From the NCBI GenBank assembly GCA_021298085.1, contig JAJTDE010000027.1, positions 1 to 38,541 of the forward strand: 38,541 bases of DNA. The letters are read 5' to 3'. Position 1 is the first letter of the stretch; every line of letters starts with the position of its first letter. The stretch comes from Rubrivivax sp. Lineage in GTDB: Bacteria > Pseudomonadota > Gammaproteobacteria > Burkholderiales > Burkholderiaceae_C. A model generated the notes under the pieces. That model did no database searches. It was not told the origin of the DNA and saw nothing but the letters and a program-made list of their open reading frames with translations. Of this stretch, positions 17,480 through 26,525 are shown in pieces. The translations under genes and the position numbers were made by a program.

Positions 17480-18364
17480 TCACCGGACGCAGCGAAAACC
17501 GATGTAGACCACCGCCGTGGTGCCGGGCTTGGACTGCAGGTGATCAGCACGCATGGGCGAGGCGCCATACCACCATGAGCCGCCGCGTGTGCGGCGTTCG
17601 GCCTGGGGCTGCGCGAGCCCGGCGGGTTCGTCCACCCACTCCCAGGCATTGCCGCCCATGTCAAACAGGCCGTTCACCCCGGCGCGCGTACGGCCCACCG
17701 GCGCATGGCCCAGGCCGCGCGTCAGGCCGGCCTGCGCCGCCACCGCCAGGCGCTGCGCCTGCGCGCCACAGTCGTCCAGGCACTGGGCACCCTGCGGGCT
17801 GTCGCCGGTGGGGTAGGTGTAGCGGCGCCCGGTGACCCAGCCCGCCGGGGCCGGCTGGCGGCGCTCGGTGTAGGCGGCTTCGAGCCACTGCAGGTCCGTG
17901 GGCAATCGGCCACCGGCCCAGCGGCAGAAGGCCTGCGCCTCGTCGAAGCGGATGTGCACCGCCGGCTCGTCGTCGGCAGCCGGCCGGCCAAAGGGGGTCT
18001 GCCAGGTCCAGCCCTTCTTCTGCACCCAGCCGGCCTCGTAGACCTCGCCGCCCCCCTGCGCCTCGGCCGCCGTGCGCCGGCCGGTGTCCTGGGCATAACG
18101 CCGGAATTGCGCCACCGTGGTCTCGGTGCGGGCGATCTCGAAGCCGTTGATCGGCTGCCAATCGATGCCCGCCGGATTGGCGGGCGCCGTGGCCGGTGCC
18201 GGCGTGGCAGCGCCGGCCGACAGGGCCAGGGCCGCCAGCAGCGCGCTGGTCGTGGCGCGGCGAGCGGGGCCCAGGCCCGCGTCACAGGGTCCGTCACGGC
18301 CCTGATCGCGGGCATGGCCACGGTGTGGGCCACGGTGCTTGTCATGGCCTTGTGGCGATTCCAT
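17480..18364 (-). CDS. Secreted FGE-sulfatase (SUMF1) domain protein
   Basis: A 294-residue protein with an FGE-sulfatase/C-type lectin fold domain. The start of the domain is seen in EIARTETTVAQFRRYAQDTG, the middle in FDEAQAFCRWAGGRLPTDLQWLEAAY (split here by motif: CRWAGGRLPT), and the end in GLFDMGGNAWEWVDE, RGGSWWYG and GFRCVR. The paired active-site Cys of formylglycine-generating enzyme are missing from the C-terminal segment, so sulfatase activation is unlikely. A signal peptide-like hydrophobic run (SALLAALALSAGAA) follows an unusually long basic, His-rich N-terminus. The ATG at 18364 has AGGAGGG, placed directly after the helicase stop, 12 nt upstream. It is the third gene of the DUF429-helicase unit. 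Confidence 0.85.
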   Translation of the reverse strand: MESPQGHDKHRGPHRGHARDQGRDGPCDAGLGPARRATTSALLAALALSAGAATPAPATAPANPAGIDWQPINGFEIARTETTVAQFRRYAQDTGRRTAAEAQGGGEVYEAGWVQKKGWTWQTPFGRPAADDEPAVHIRFDEAQAFCRWAGGRLPTDLQWLEAAYTERRQPAPAGWVTGRRYTYPTGDSPQGAQCLDDCGAQAQRLAVAAQAGLTRGLGHAPVGRTRAGVNGLFDMGGNAWEWVDEPAGLAQPQAERRTRGGSWWYGASPMRADHLQSKPGTTAVVYIGFRCVR

Positions 18365-18376
18365 CGTATCCCTCCT

Positions 18377-20833
18377 TCATGGTCGATCCAGCTGCGCTTC
18401 GGCCTGTGCCAGCAGGCGGTCCAGCCGGTCCTTCAGTTGTTCGGTGGACAGCGCCTCACGGAAGCGCTCCACCATCAGCGCCAGCGCCAACGGGCTGGGC
18501 GCCGCCAGCACGCAGGTGTGCAGACGCAGACACTGCAGGCGCGCCAAGGTTCCGCGCAGGCGCTGCAGCTCCAGTTCCTGCGCCAGCACCTCCTGCTGCG
18601 CCTGCTGCAGCAAGCGGTTGTCGCTGTCGTACTTCCTGAAGACCTCGTAGAACAGGCTGGACGAGGCCTGCAGCTGCTTCATGCTCTTGGGCGCACCGGG
18701 GTAGCCACTGAACACCAGCCCGGCCACCCGCGCAATCTCGCGGAAGCGGCGCTGGGCCAGTTCGCCGGAATTCAGGCTCTCCAGCACATCGGTCAGCAGC
18801 TCGGGGCCGCTGGCCAGCAGGCCCGGGTCGTCGGCCAGGCAGGTGGCGCTCACCGGCTTGGCGCTGAGCAGCTCCAGGCCGTAGTCGTTGATGCTGATGG
18901 AAAAGGTGTTGGGCTCGCGCTGGCCCAACCGCCAGGCCAGCAGCTGGGCCAGGCCCATGTGCATCTGGCGGCCGGCAGAGGGGTAGACAAACAGGTGATG
19001 GCCTTCCCGTGAGCGCAGTTGCTCCACCAGCAGTTCACCGGGGGACGGCAGTGCCGACAGCCGCTGCTGCGCCAGCAGCATGGGCTGCGCAGCGCGCATT
19101 TCTGGTTCCTGCAGCAGGGCATCCCATTGCCCCTGCGCCGCCGCGTGCAGCAGCGCCAGCACCGCGTCGGCCAGTTCACCCGAGAGCGCCATCTTGCTGC
19201 CGGCCCAGGCCGGCACGATGCCCTTGCGCTTGTCGGACTTGCGCACATAGGCGGCCATGTCCTGCGTGCGCACGTACTCCAGCACCCGCCCGGCAAAGAC
19301 GAAGCAGTCGCCGGGCTTCAGCCGGGCAATGAAGCCCTCCTCGACGCTGCCCAGGCCCACGCCGGACAGCCACTTCAGCTGCATCGTGGCGTCGCTCACG
19401 ATGGTGCCCACCTGCAGCCGGTGCCGCAGCGCAATGCCACGGTCGGTCACCCGCCAGCGCCCCTCGTCGGCCACCCAGCCGATGCGGTGGTAATCGGGGT
19501 AGGCCGCCAGGCTGCGCCCGCCCTGGGCGCAGAAGTCCAGCGCCCAGTCGAAGGCCTCGCGGCTGAGCGTGGCATAGGCCGGCGCCGTGCGCACCTCGTC
19601 GAACAGGGCATCGGCCTCAAAGCCACCGCCGAGGGCGACGGTGACGATGTGCTGCACCAGCACGTCCAGCGGGGCCTCGGGGTTGACGCGCGACTCCACC
19701 CGCCCGGCCAGGGCCGCGGCGCGCACCGCGGCCGCCTCGACCAGCTCCATCGACTGGGTAGGCACCAGGGTGACGCGGCTGGCCCGCCCCGGCGCATGGC
19801 CACTGCGGCCGGCCCGCTGCAGCAGGCGCGCCACGCCCTTGGCGCTGCCGATCTGCAGCACCCGCTCCACGGGCAGGAAATCCACCCCGAGGTCGAGCGA
19901 CGACGTGGCAATCACCGCCCGCAGCGTGCCCTGCTTGAGCCCGTCTTCCACCCACTCGCGCACCGACTTGTCCAGCGAGCCATGGTGCACCGCTATCTGC
20001 CCGGCCCACTCAGGGCGCTCCGCCAGGATCAGCTGGTACCAAGTCTCGGCCTGCGACCGCACGTTGGTAAAGACCAGGGTGGTGCCGCCCTGCTCCAGCT
20101 CGCGGACCACCGGCTGCAGCATCTGCGCGCCCAGGTGCCCGCCCCAGCTGAAGCGGCCTGGCTCCGGCGGCAGCAGGCAATCGATCAGCAGCGGCTTGTC
20201 CAGGCGGCCGCGCACCAGGCATGGCGCCCGCGCAGCTGCCGCCTCGTCACCCTGGCCCACCAACGTGGCCATGGACTCGTCCAGGTTGCCCAGTGTGGCG
20301 CTCAGGCCCCAGATGGCCAACGCCGGGTTCCAACGGCGCAGCCGGGCCAGGGCCAGCTGCACCTGCACACCCCGCTTGGTGCCGATGAGCTCGTGCCACT
20401 CGTCCACCACCACGGTGTGGACGCGGCTGAGGCGGGCGCGGGCATCGTCGCGCGACAGCAGCAGGCTCAGCGACTCCGGGGTCGTCACCAGCACGGGTGG
20501 CGGCTTGCGGTCCTGGCGCACCCGTTCGGCCGAGGGTGTGTCGCCCGTGCGCATGGCCACCGTCCAGCCCGGGGCGAGGTCGCTCAGCGGGCGCTGCAGC
20601 GCCCGCGCGGTGTCGGCGGCCAGGGCCCGCATGGGTGTGATCCACAGGCACTGCAGGTGCGGTGTGGCCGCACGCCGCTGCAGCGCGCCCAGCCAGACGG
20701 CGTAGGTCTTGCCGCTGCCGGTGGTGGCGTGCAACAAGCCGCTGCGGCCTTGCGCCAGCGCCGCCCAGACTTCGCGCTGAAAGGCGTGCGGCTGCCAGCC
20801 CTGGGTGGCAAACCAGGCCTCGGCCTCGCTCAC
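18377..20833 (-). CDS. Lhr-like DEXH-box helicase (ligase-associated type)
   Basis: A superfamily 2 DNA helicase of about 818 residues, most like the DEXH helicases of ligase-associated DNA damage-response cassettes. Seen motifs: Walker A ATTGSGKT (Lys42), DEXH box VVVDEWHEL (Asp144), motif III GLSATLGN, LVFTNVRSQAETWYQ, ATSSLDLGVDFLPVE, and motif VI LLQRAGRSGHAPGR. The C-terminal half has winged-helix/DEAD-assoc content (GDCFVFAGRVLEYVR). I set the start at GTG 20833 because it overlaps the upstream DUF429 stop as GTGA. A longer reading to 20980 lies inside that gene. The usual partner genes (ATP-dependent ligase, exonuclease, phosphoesterase) are not in this window. Confidence 0.92.
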   Translation of the reverse strand: MSEAEAWFATQGWQPHAFQREVWAALAQGRSGLLHATTGSGKTYAVWLGALQRRAATPHLQCLWITPMRALAADTARALQRPLSDLAPGWTVAMRTGDTPSAERVRQDRKPPPVLVTTPESLSLLLSRDDARARLSRVHTVVVDEWHELIGTKRGVQVQLALARLRRWNPALAIWGLSATLGNLDESMATLVGQGDEAAAARAPCLVRGRLDKPLLIDCLLPPEPGRFSWGGHLGAQMLQPVVRELEQGGTTLVFTNVRSQAETWYQLILAERPEWAGQIAVHHGSLDKSVREWVEDGLKQGTLRAVIATSSLDLGVDFLPVERVLQIGSAKGVARLLQRAGRSGHAPGRASRVTLVPTQSMELVEAAAVRAAALAGRVESRVNPEAPLDVLVQHIVTVALGGGFEADALFDEVRTAPAYATLSREAFDWALDFCAQGGRSLAAYPDYHRIGWVADEGRWRVTDRGIALRHRLQVGTIVSDATMQLKWLSGVGLGSVEEGFIARLKPGDCFVFAGRVLEYVRTQDMAAYVRKSDKRKGIVPAWAGSKMALSGELADAVLALLHAAAQGQWDALLQEPEMRAAQPMLLAQQRLSALPSPGELLVEQLRSREGHHLFVYPSAGRQMHMGLAQLLAWRLGQREPNTFSISINDYGLELLSAKPVSATCLADDPGLLASGPELLTDVLESLNSGELAQRRFREIARVAGLVFSGYPGAPKSMKQLQASSSLFYEVFRKYDSDNRLLQQAQQEVLAQELELQRLRGTLARLQCLRLHTCVLAAPSPLALALMVERFREALSTEQLKDRLDRLLAQAEAQLDRP

Positions 20834-21837
20834 CCGCGGCGGCTCCGGGCGGGGGGGGTGGCGGGGGCCGTTGACTTGGCTGCGGCCCCGGCGGTGAGGA
20901 TCCAGCCTTCCACCGGGTCCATCTCCGGGGGCAGGCCAAAGTTCGGCCGTGTCGACGCCCAGGCGGCCTGCACCAGGCACAGCACGGCGTCCAGGCGGTC
21001 GCCACTGGCGTCGGCCGTCAGGTCGTCGCGCTGGGCGTGCGAAAAGCGGCAGCGCAGGCCCAGCGCCGTGCGGCCCTGCTCCAGCGCGTCGACGATGTCC
21101 TTGCGGGCGATCAGCCGGTCGGCCGCGTCGCTGTTCTTGTAGCTGCGGCCGCCGATCAGCTCATGGGCCAGTGCCGCGGGGTAGGCCTCCAGCGCCACAC
21201 GCGGAAGCGGCAGTGCGGCTGGTGACGGCGCCGCCGCGGGCACAGGCTGCCCGGGCGCCAGGCCGGGCACGGACACCCCGGCGTCCAGCAGCCGCTGGAA
21301 ACCTTCGTAGTACATGAAGCCCACCGGCACATACCGGGTCTGCAGCGGACTGGTCGACGACAGGCCCGTCAGCGCGCGGTCGGTCACACGGTGCAGCAGC
21401 CGCTGCCCGGCGGGCTGGGTGTTGCCCCAGCGGTCGACGAGGGCGCGGAACTCCATGCGCGCAGCGCAGCGCCGGTGCAGTTCGGCCGACACCATCGCGG
21501 CGTCGTCGCCCAGGCCCTGTGCCTGCACAAAGGCCCGCGGCAGGCCAAAGGGGAAGTCGAAGCCGCCCGTCCACGGCCCGGGCTCGGCCAGGAAGGCCTC
21601 GAAGGCCGACAGGCTGGGCAAGGCATCCACCCGCTCCAGGCGCAGCACCGAACGCTCCAGGGTTCCCCGGGCCACCGTCACCGGCTTGCGCCGGCTGGGT
21701 GCGCTGGTGAAATCGACACCGCGCAAGGGCATGGGCCCAGGGCGGCTGGCAGTCTGGCCCGCGGGTGACGGCGTCGGGGACGGTGAAGCAACGGTCGGTA
21801 TGGGGCGAGGTGCCCGTGCTGGGGAGGTGTCGGTCAT
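20830..21837 (-). CDS. DUF429 (RNase H-like fold) protein
   Basis: A predicted nuclease-fold protein of the DUF429 family; no reaction is established. Conserved pieces are RGVDFTSAPSRRKPVTVA (first strand with Asp), GGFDFPFGLPRAF (second acidic site), ALEAYPAALAHELIG, and SGDRLDAVLCLVQAAW near the C-terminus (third acidic site). These acidic positions fit an RNase H-like active site. The start is uncertain. ATG 21837 gives 335 residues with a Pro/Ser/Thr-rich N-terminal tail; ATG 21732 would begin just before the conserved core and GTG 21876 would extend it. None has a strong ribosome site. The stop overlaps the helicase GTG start, so the two are translationally coupled. Confidence 0.8.
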   Translation of the reverse strand: MTDTSPARAPRPIPTVASPSPTPSPAGQTASRPGPMPLRGVDFTSAPSRRKPVTVARGTLERSVLRLERVDALPSLSAFEAFLAEPGPWTGGFDFPFGLPRAFVQAQGLGDDAAMVSAELHRRCAARMEFRALVDRWGNTQPAGQRLLHRVTDRALTGLSSTSPLQTRYVPVGFMYYEGFQRLLDAGVSVPGLAPGQPVPAAAPSPAALPLPRVALEAYPAALAHELIGGRSYKNSDAADRLIARKDIVDALEQGRTALGLRCRFSHAQRDDLTADASGDRLDAVLCLVQAAWASTRPNFGLPPEMDPVEGWILTAGAAAKSTAPATPPARSRRG

Positions 21838-22032
21838 CGTGGCGGCCGTGGCCCGCGGGCTGTGCAAAGACGTCACGAAGGTCGCGGACGTCCCAAAAGT
21901 CCCAAAAGGGGGCCCAAGCGTAACCGCAGCCCGTGCGGTGCATCACTCCCAGGTCGCATGCCCCCAAGGGTCCTGGGCTGTCCGCGCAGTAGCATTCACC
22001 GCCCACTGCCCTGCCCCGGAAAGGACCTGCCG
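21838..22032. promoter_or_regulatory. Divergent control region, DUF429-helicase unit versus lipoprotein
   Basis: This gap drives two divergent units. It holds two GACGTC palindromes (21869-21874 and 21887-21892) 18 bp apart and a perfect tandem pair of GTCCCAAAA (21890-21898, 21899-21907). I see no LexA box (CTGT-N8-ACAG), which would have been expected for an SOS-type operon. An operator role is inference. Confidence 0.4.
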
Positions 22033-22947
22033 ATGCGCCGCTGGATACGCCTGTCAGCCCTGCTGCTGTCGCTGGGCCTGGGGGCCTGCGCCAACACCGG
22101 TGCGTTGAAGGACTTTGCGGAGAGCACACGCGCCATGGGCGAGACCGTCGGCACCGAACTGCAGCAAGCGGCGCGGCTGTGTGACGCGCCCGCCGAGCTC
22201 AGGGCGCTGCTGGACGAGGCTCGGCCGCCGGCCGCACCGGCGCAAGCCGCGGGTCCGGCCCTCCAGGCCGCCTGTGCGCGGCTGGACAAGGCCTCCACCG
22301 CGCTGCAACGCCAGACCGTGGGCACCTTGAACCACTATGCCCGTGTGCTGGACACCCTGGCCGACCCAAAGGCGATGGACGTGCGCAGCGGCATCGAGAC
22401 CACCGGCCGCAAGATCGCGGCGCTGCCAGCCCCCGATGGCGGCACCCTGGTCAACCAGGCGCAGACGCTGGCCTTGACGCGGCTGACGGCCTTGCTGGGC
22501 GAGCTGCTGGTCCGCCCGCGACGCGACCAGGCGCTGGAGCAACTGCTGGCGGTGGAAGACAGCCTGGTGACCGTTGGGCAGGCCCTGCGCGGCTACTTTG
22601 TGCAGCCCGATGGCACACCCTCGGCCTACCAGCTGGTGGTGCAGACCAGCCGCCAGCTGCGAACAAACGTGCTGACCGACCTGGACACCTTTGCCACGGC
22701 AGAACCTCTGCGCACGGCCGAGCTGCGCCGCAGCCTGCCCGAGCGGCCCTATGCCGAGCGCGATGCCCGTACCGGCGGCCCGGTCGCAGCACAGATGGCC
22801 GCCCTGATTGACCGTTGGCTGGCCTTGGTGCCACGCCTGCGCCAGGACGCACGCCGGCCCAACACCGAGGCCCTGCTGATCGAGCTGGACACGTTTCGCC
22901 GCCAGGCAAGGGACACCCACGAGGCGCTCAAGTCCTCGGGCTTCTGA
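22033..22947 (+). CDS. Unrecognised lipoprotein
   Basis: I do not recognise this 304-residue protein. It begins with a lipoprotein signal peptide (MRRWIRLSALLLSLGLGAC), with the lipobox Cys at position 19, so it should be lipid-anchored. The residue after the Cys is Ala, which by the usual rule favours the outer membrane. The mature part is rich in Ala, Leu, Arg and Thr and looks entirely helical, with long amphipathic stretches (LDKASTALQRQTVGTLNHYA, LLIELDTFRRQARDTHEALK). ATG 22033 is chosen because it starts the signal peptide. It is followed after 21 nt by a small helical protein and probably forms a two-gene operon with it. Confidence 0.85.
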   Translation: MRRWIRLSALLLSLGLGACANTGALKDFAESTRAMGETVGTELQQAARLCDAPAELRALLDEARPPAAPAQAAGPALQAACARLDKASTALQRQTVGTLNHYARVLDTLADPKAMDVRSGIETTGRKIAALPAPDGGTLVNQAQTLALTRLTALLGELLVRPRRDQALEQLLAVEDSLVTVGQALRGYFVQPDGTPSAYQLVVQTSRQLRTNVLTDLDTFATAEPLRTAELRRSLPERPYAERDARTGGPVAAQMAALIDRWLALVPRLRQDARRPNTEALLIELDTFRRQARDTHEALKSSGF

Positions 22948-22968
22948 GCGGCACACCCGGAGCAAACC

Positions 22969-23400
22969 ATGGCCACCTCCAGACTCCCCCAGGCGCAGGC
23001 CGGTGACACCTTGACGCCCGGCGACCTGGCCAGCGCCGTGGCGTTTGCCAACGCCCAGGCCGCGGCGCTGAATGCGGCGCTGGCCAAGGCCCAGCAGGCC
23101 CCGCAGCCCGACGCGGCCACACTGGCCGAACTTCGCCACCAGCGCGATGCATTCAGCCTGTCGGCGCTGAAGCTGTCCACCCAGGCCATCGCGCTGCAGG
23201 CCGGCGAAGCGCGTGTGGGCGCCGAGCACATCGCCTCGGCCATCGCGGCGGCACGACAGACCGTCGACGCCATCGCCGATGTCAACCAACGGCTGGGCAG
23301 GCTGCGGGCCGTGCTCGATTTCCTGGCCGCGGTCGCCAGCGGCCGTGGCCAGGCCATCGTCGACAGCGCGCGCACGCTGAAGAAAGCGCTGGACGGCTGA
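22969..23400 (+). CDS. Small helical hypothetical protein
   Basis: A 143-residue product that I do not recognise. It is nearly all helix-forming, with Ala above a quarter of the residues, Gln-rich, and without a signal peptide or membrane segment. Heptad-like stretches such as LRHQRDAFSLSALKLSTQAI and AARQTVDAIADVNQRLGRLR suggest a coiled-coil or helical bundle. GGAGCAAACC precedes the ATG. It shares an operon with the lipoprotein upstream, and both are helical, so they may interact (inference). Codon use is like that of neighbours. Confidence 0.8.
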   Translation: MATSRLPQAQAGDTLTPGDLASAVAFANAQAAALNAALAKAQQAPQPDAATLAELRHQRDAFSLSALKLSTQAIALQAGEARVGAEHIASAIAAARQTVDAIADVNQRLGRLRAVLDFLAAVASGRGQAIVDSARTLKKALDG

Positions 23401-23420
23401 ACGCCGGCAGCGCCGCGCGA

Positions 23421-24161
23421 TCAGCCCCGCAGCGCCTGCGCCAGCGCCGTCAGTGACGGGCAGCTGACGTCCACCGGCACCGTGGCCCGGGGCTCGCCCG
23501 TCCCAGGTCCGTGCTCGTCAGGGCGGGCGATGAAGGCCGTCTGCAAGCCGCAGGCTGCGGCAGCGGCGAGGTCGCTGCTGTGGGCCGCCACCATCATGGC
23601 CTGGCCGGGCTCCACGCCAAACGCATCCACGGCAGCGGTGTAGACCACTGGCTGCGGCTTGTAGTCGCGCGCCCACTCGGCGCCGACGATGGCATCCCAG
23701 TGCCAACCGTTGTGCCGGGCGAGGTGGGCCATCAGCGACAGGTTGCCGTTGGAACACGGCGCCAGCAGGCACAGCGTGCGCAGCTCAGCCAGGCCAGCGG
23801 CCACATCGGGCCAGCCGTCCAGCTGGTGCCAGGCGCGCGTCAGGCGCTGGCGCTGGGCTTCGCCCACCTGTGCGTCCAGGCCCCAGGCCTTCAAGACGTG
23901 ATCCAGGTTGTGGCGGTGCAGCACGTCCAGCTTACTGAACGGCAGCCGGCCGCTGCGCACTTCCTGCATCGACGGCTGGTACCGCCCGCGCCAGGCGTCG
24001 GCAAAGGCCTCGGCCTGAGCACCCTCCGCCAGGCCCAGCGCGGCCAATTCGTGCCGCACGGCGCGTGCGACCGACGTTCGCCAATCGACCAGCGTGCCAA
24101 ACACGTCGAACAGCAGCAGGCTTGGGCGGAGTCGGGGCGTGAAGGATTTGTCGGTGGGCAT
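23421..24161 (-). CDS. HAD-family hydrolase, haloacid dehalogenase type II
   Basis: A 246-residue hydrolase of the (S)-2-haloacid dehalogenase class, which replaces a halogen on a short 2-haloacid by hydroxyl through an aspartyl ester. Motif I is LLFDVFGTLVDWRTS with the nucleophile Asp19. Motif II is CSNGNLSLM, and the conserved Lys lies in GAEWARDYKPQPVVY. Motif III is MMVAAHSSDLAAAAACGL, where the common Asn-Trp of dehalogenases is Ser-Ser, so activity on haloacids is likely but not proven. ATG 24161 gives the family's usual N-terminus; an in-frame extension to 24428 has no similarity. It is convergent with the small helical gene and divergent from the kinase. Confidence 0.88.
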   Translation of the reverse strand: MPTDKSFTPRLRPSLLLFDVFGTLVDWRTSVARAVRHELAALGLAEGAQAEAFADAWRGRYQPSMQEVRSGRLPFSKLDVLHRHNLDHVLKAWGLDAQVGEAQRQRLTRAWHQLDGWPDVAAGLAELRTLCLLAPCSNGNLSLMAHLARHNGWHWDAIVGAEWARDYKPQPVVYTAAVDAFGVEPGQAMMVAAHSSDLAAAAACGLQTAFIARPDEHGPGTGEPRATVPVDVSCPSLTALAQALRG

Positions 24162-24416
24162 GGTGTGCTGCGGCGGCAGGTCGTACGGAGCCGAGATTTC
24201 GAGATCATGATGCCACCAAGGCGCACCACCAGGCGACGCGGCCGCCGAGATCACCCGACAAGCACGGCCCTTGGCGTTCACTTCACCTGACCGGACACCG
24301 CGATCGTCCGTTGCAATCGTGCTGATATTTCTACCCAGGGCGTCTTCAACCACACGGGGGTGGTGCCGGGTCAACACCGCAGAGCCCCTCGATCCAACAC
24401 CGTAACCGCCGCCACC

Positions 24417-26483
24417 ATGGCACCCCAAGATCTTGCCCCTGGCTCACCCTGGTTGTCCACGGCCGCCCTGCTTCTGGCGATGGGATTGGCTGTCGCCACT
24501 GCGCTGCTGGGGGTGGCCTGGCGGCGCGGGCAACAGTCCCAGCAGGCGCTGCAGGCACGCACCGAGGAACTGGAACGCCTGGCCCTGGTGGCCCAGCGCA
24601 CCAGCGACGCGATGGTCGTCAGCGATGTCCAGCGGCGCATCGTGTGGGTCAACGCCGCGTTCGAGCGGCTCAGCGGCTGGACCTTGGAAGAAGTGCGTGG
24701 CCAGTCACCCGGGGCGCTGCTGCAGTGCGAGGCCACCGACCCCTCAGCCATCGCCCGCCTGCGTGAAGCACTGAACGCCGAGCTGCCCTTTTGTGGCGAC
24801 ATCCTGAACCGCACCCGGGCCGGCCGTGAATACTGGATCGAACTGCGGGTGCAGCCCATGCGCAACGGGCATGGGGAGCTGACCGGGTTCATGGCCACCC
24901 AGACAGACGTCACCGAACGTCGCCTGGCACAGGATGGCCTGCATTCCCGGGAGGCCTTCCTGCGCAAGGCGGGGCGCATCAGCGGCGTCGGGGGCTTTGC
25001 GCTCAACCTGCGCAGCGGCGCGCTGGAGTGGACCGAGCAGACCTACCTGCTCTTTGGCCGCGAGCGGGGCACCGCGGTGAGCGTGCTGGACATGCTGGCC
25101 CATTGCCAGCGAAGGGATCGCGACAGCCTGCTGGCCTGCCTGACCCGCAGCGACAGCCACGCCCTGGACTGGGACATGGAACTCGCCATGACACGCCAGG
25201 ACGGCAAGGCCTTCTGGGCCAGCGTCACCGCCGAGATCGAGTTTGATGACAGCGGCGCGGTGCGCATTGCCGGCGCCATCCAGGACATCACCCGCCAGCG
25301 CTCGATGCAGGCCGAGGTGCGGCGCAGCGCTGACTTGCTGCGCGGTGCACTGGATGCCATCGACGAGGCGTTTGTCATCTACGATGCCGATGACCGGCTC
25401 GTGCTGTGCAACCAGAAATACCTCAACCTCTACGACCGCTCTCGCGACATGCTGCTGCCGGGCATCAGCTTCGAGGAAATCCTGCGCTTCGGGCTGTCGC
25501 GTGGCCAATATCCTGAAGCCGTCGGCCGCGAAGAGGAGTGGCTGGCCGAACAGCTGGTGACCCACCGCAGCAGCAGCGGCCCGGTGGTGCAGCGCCTGTC
25601 CAGCGGTCGTGTGCTGCGCATCATCGAGCGCGCCACCGCCGACGGCCACCGCGTCGGCTTCCGGGTGGACATCACCGAGCTCGTCGAGGCCACCGAGGCC
25701 GCGCGGCGTGCGGACAAGGCCAAGGGCGAGTTCATCGCCACCATCAGCCACGAGCTGCGCACGCCACTGCAATCGATCATCGGATTCTCCGAGCTGGGCG
25801 GCCACTTTGCCGGCATGCAGGGCGCTGAACAGCTGCAGCAGATGTTCACATCGGTGCACAGCGGCGGCCAGCGCATGCTGACGCTGGTCAACGGCTTGCT
25901 GGACGTCTCCAAGATCGACGGCCGTGTGGGCACGCTGGCGCTGGAACGGCAGGAACTGTGCACCTTGGTGGACGAGCTACTGCCGGAGATGTCGCCGCTG
26001 CTCGATGCACGGCATCTCAAGTTGCAGTGGCGGCGCAGCCATTCCCCGGCCTGGGCACTGGCCCACAGCTTCCGCCTGCAGCAGGTGCTGCGCAACGTGC
26101 TGGCCAATGCCATCCGTTTTGCGCCCGAGGGCAGCGCGCTGGAACTGAGCCTGCGCGACGATGCCGATACCGGCCTGACGCTCAGCGTGCGAGACCACGG
26201 CCCAGGCATTCCGCCCGACGAGCTGGAAACCATCTTCGAGCCCTTTGTTCAGTCTTCACGCACAGCCGATGGCTCGGGCGGAACCGGCCTCGGCCTGGCC
26301 ATCTGCCGGCGCATCATTGCGTGCCACGGCGGGCGCATCTGGGCCACCCTGCCGCACGACGGCGGCTCCTGCTTCCACGTCTGGCTGCCACCCTGCCCTG
26401 CCGGCGACGGCCCCAGCACGCCCGTTCTGCCTATGCCCTCGGCCGCCCAAGGGTCGGCAGCCGAGCACCTCAGTCCCGCCTGA
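24417..26483 (+). CDS. PAS-domain sensor histidine kinase
   Basis: A 688-residue membrane sensor kinase. One membrane segment is near residues 12-34 (WLSTAALLLAMGLAVATALL). Three PAS domains follow: about 50-165 (with MVVSDVQRRIVWVNAAFERL), about 180-290, and about 305-425 (PAS_7-like, DAIDEAFVIYDADDRLVLCN). The HisKA box FIATISHELRTPLQSIIGFS holds the phospho-acceptor His445. The ATPase has N box NVLANAIRFAP, G1 DHGPGIPPDE and G2 GGTGLGLAIC. There is no periplasmic domain to speak of, so the signal is probably cytoplasmic or redox, sensed by the PAS units. ATG 24417 is preferred over an upstream extension to 24360. A receiver gene follows 42 nt later. Confidence 0.92.
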   Translation: MAPQDLAPGSPWLSTAALLLAMGLAVATALLGVAWRRGQQSQQALQARTEELERLALVAQRTSDAMVVSDVQRRIVWVNAAFERLSGWTLEEVRGQSPGALLQCEATDPSAIARLREALNAELPFCGDILNRTRAGREYWIELRVQPMRNGHGELTGFMATQTDVTERRLAQDGLHSREAFLRKAGRISGVGGFALNLRSGALEWTEQTYLLFGRERGTAVSVLDMLAHCQRRDRDSLLACLTRSDSHALDWDMELAMTRQDGKAFWASVTAEIEFDDSGAVRIAGAIQDITRQRSMQAEVRRSADLLRGALDAIDEAFVIYDADDRLVLCNQKYLNLYDRSRDMLLPGISFEEILRFGLSRGQYPEAVGREEEWLAEQLVTHRSSSGPVVQRLSSGRVLRIIERATADGHRVGFRVDITELVEATEAARRADKAKGEFIATISHELRTPLQSIIGFSELGGHFAGMQGAEQLQQMFTSVHSGGQRMLTLVNGLLDVSKIDGRVGTLALERQELCTLVDELLPEMSPLLDARHLKLQWRRSHSPAWALAHSFRLQQVLRNVLANAIRFAPEGSALELSLRDDADTGLTLSVRDHGPGIPPDELETIFEPFVQSSRTADGSGGTGLGLAICRRIIACHGGRIWATLPHDGGSCFHVWLPPCPAGDGPSTPVLPMPSAAQGSAAEHLSPA

Positions 26484-26525
26484 GACCTCGCGCCCACCGG
26501 CCGCCGCCCCGTTCAAGGAACGTCC

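Noticed and set aside
18377..21142. A 707-codon plus-strand frame opposite the helicase
   Set aside because: It is the antisense of a clear helicase with a coupled start; composition is a shadow of that gene.
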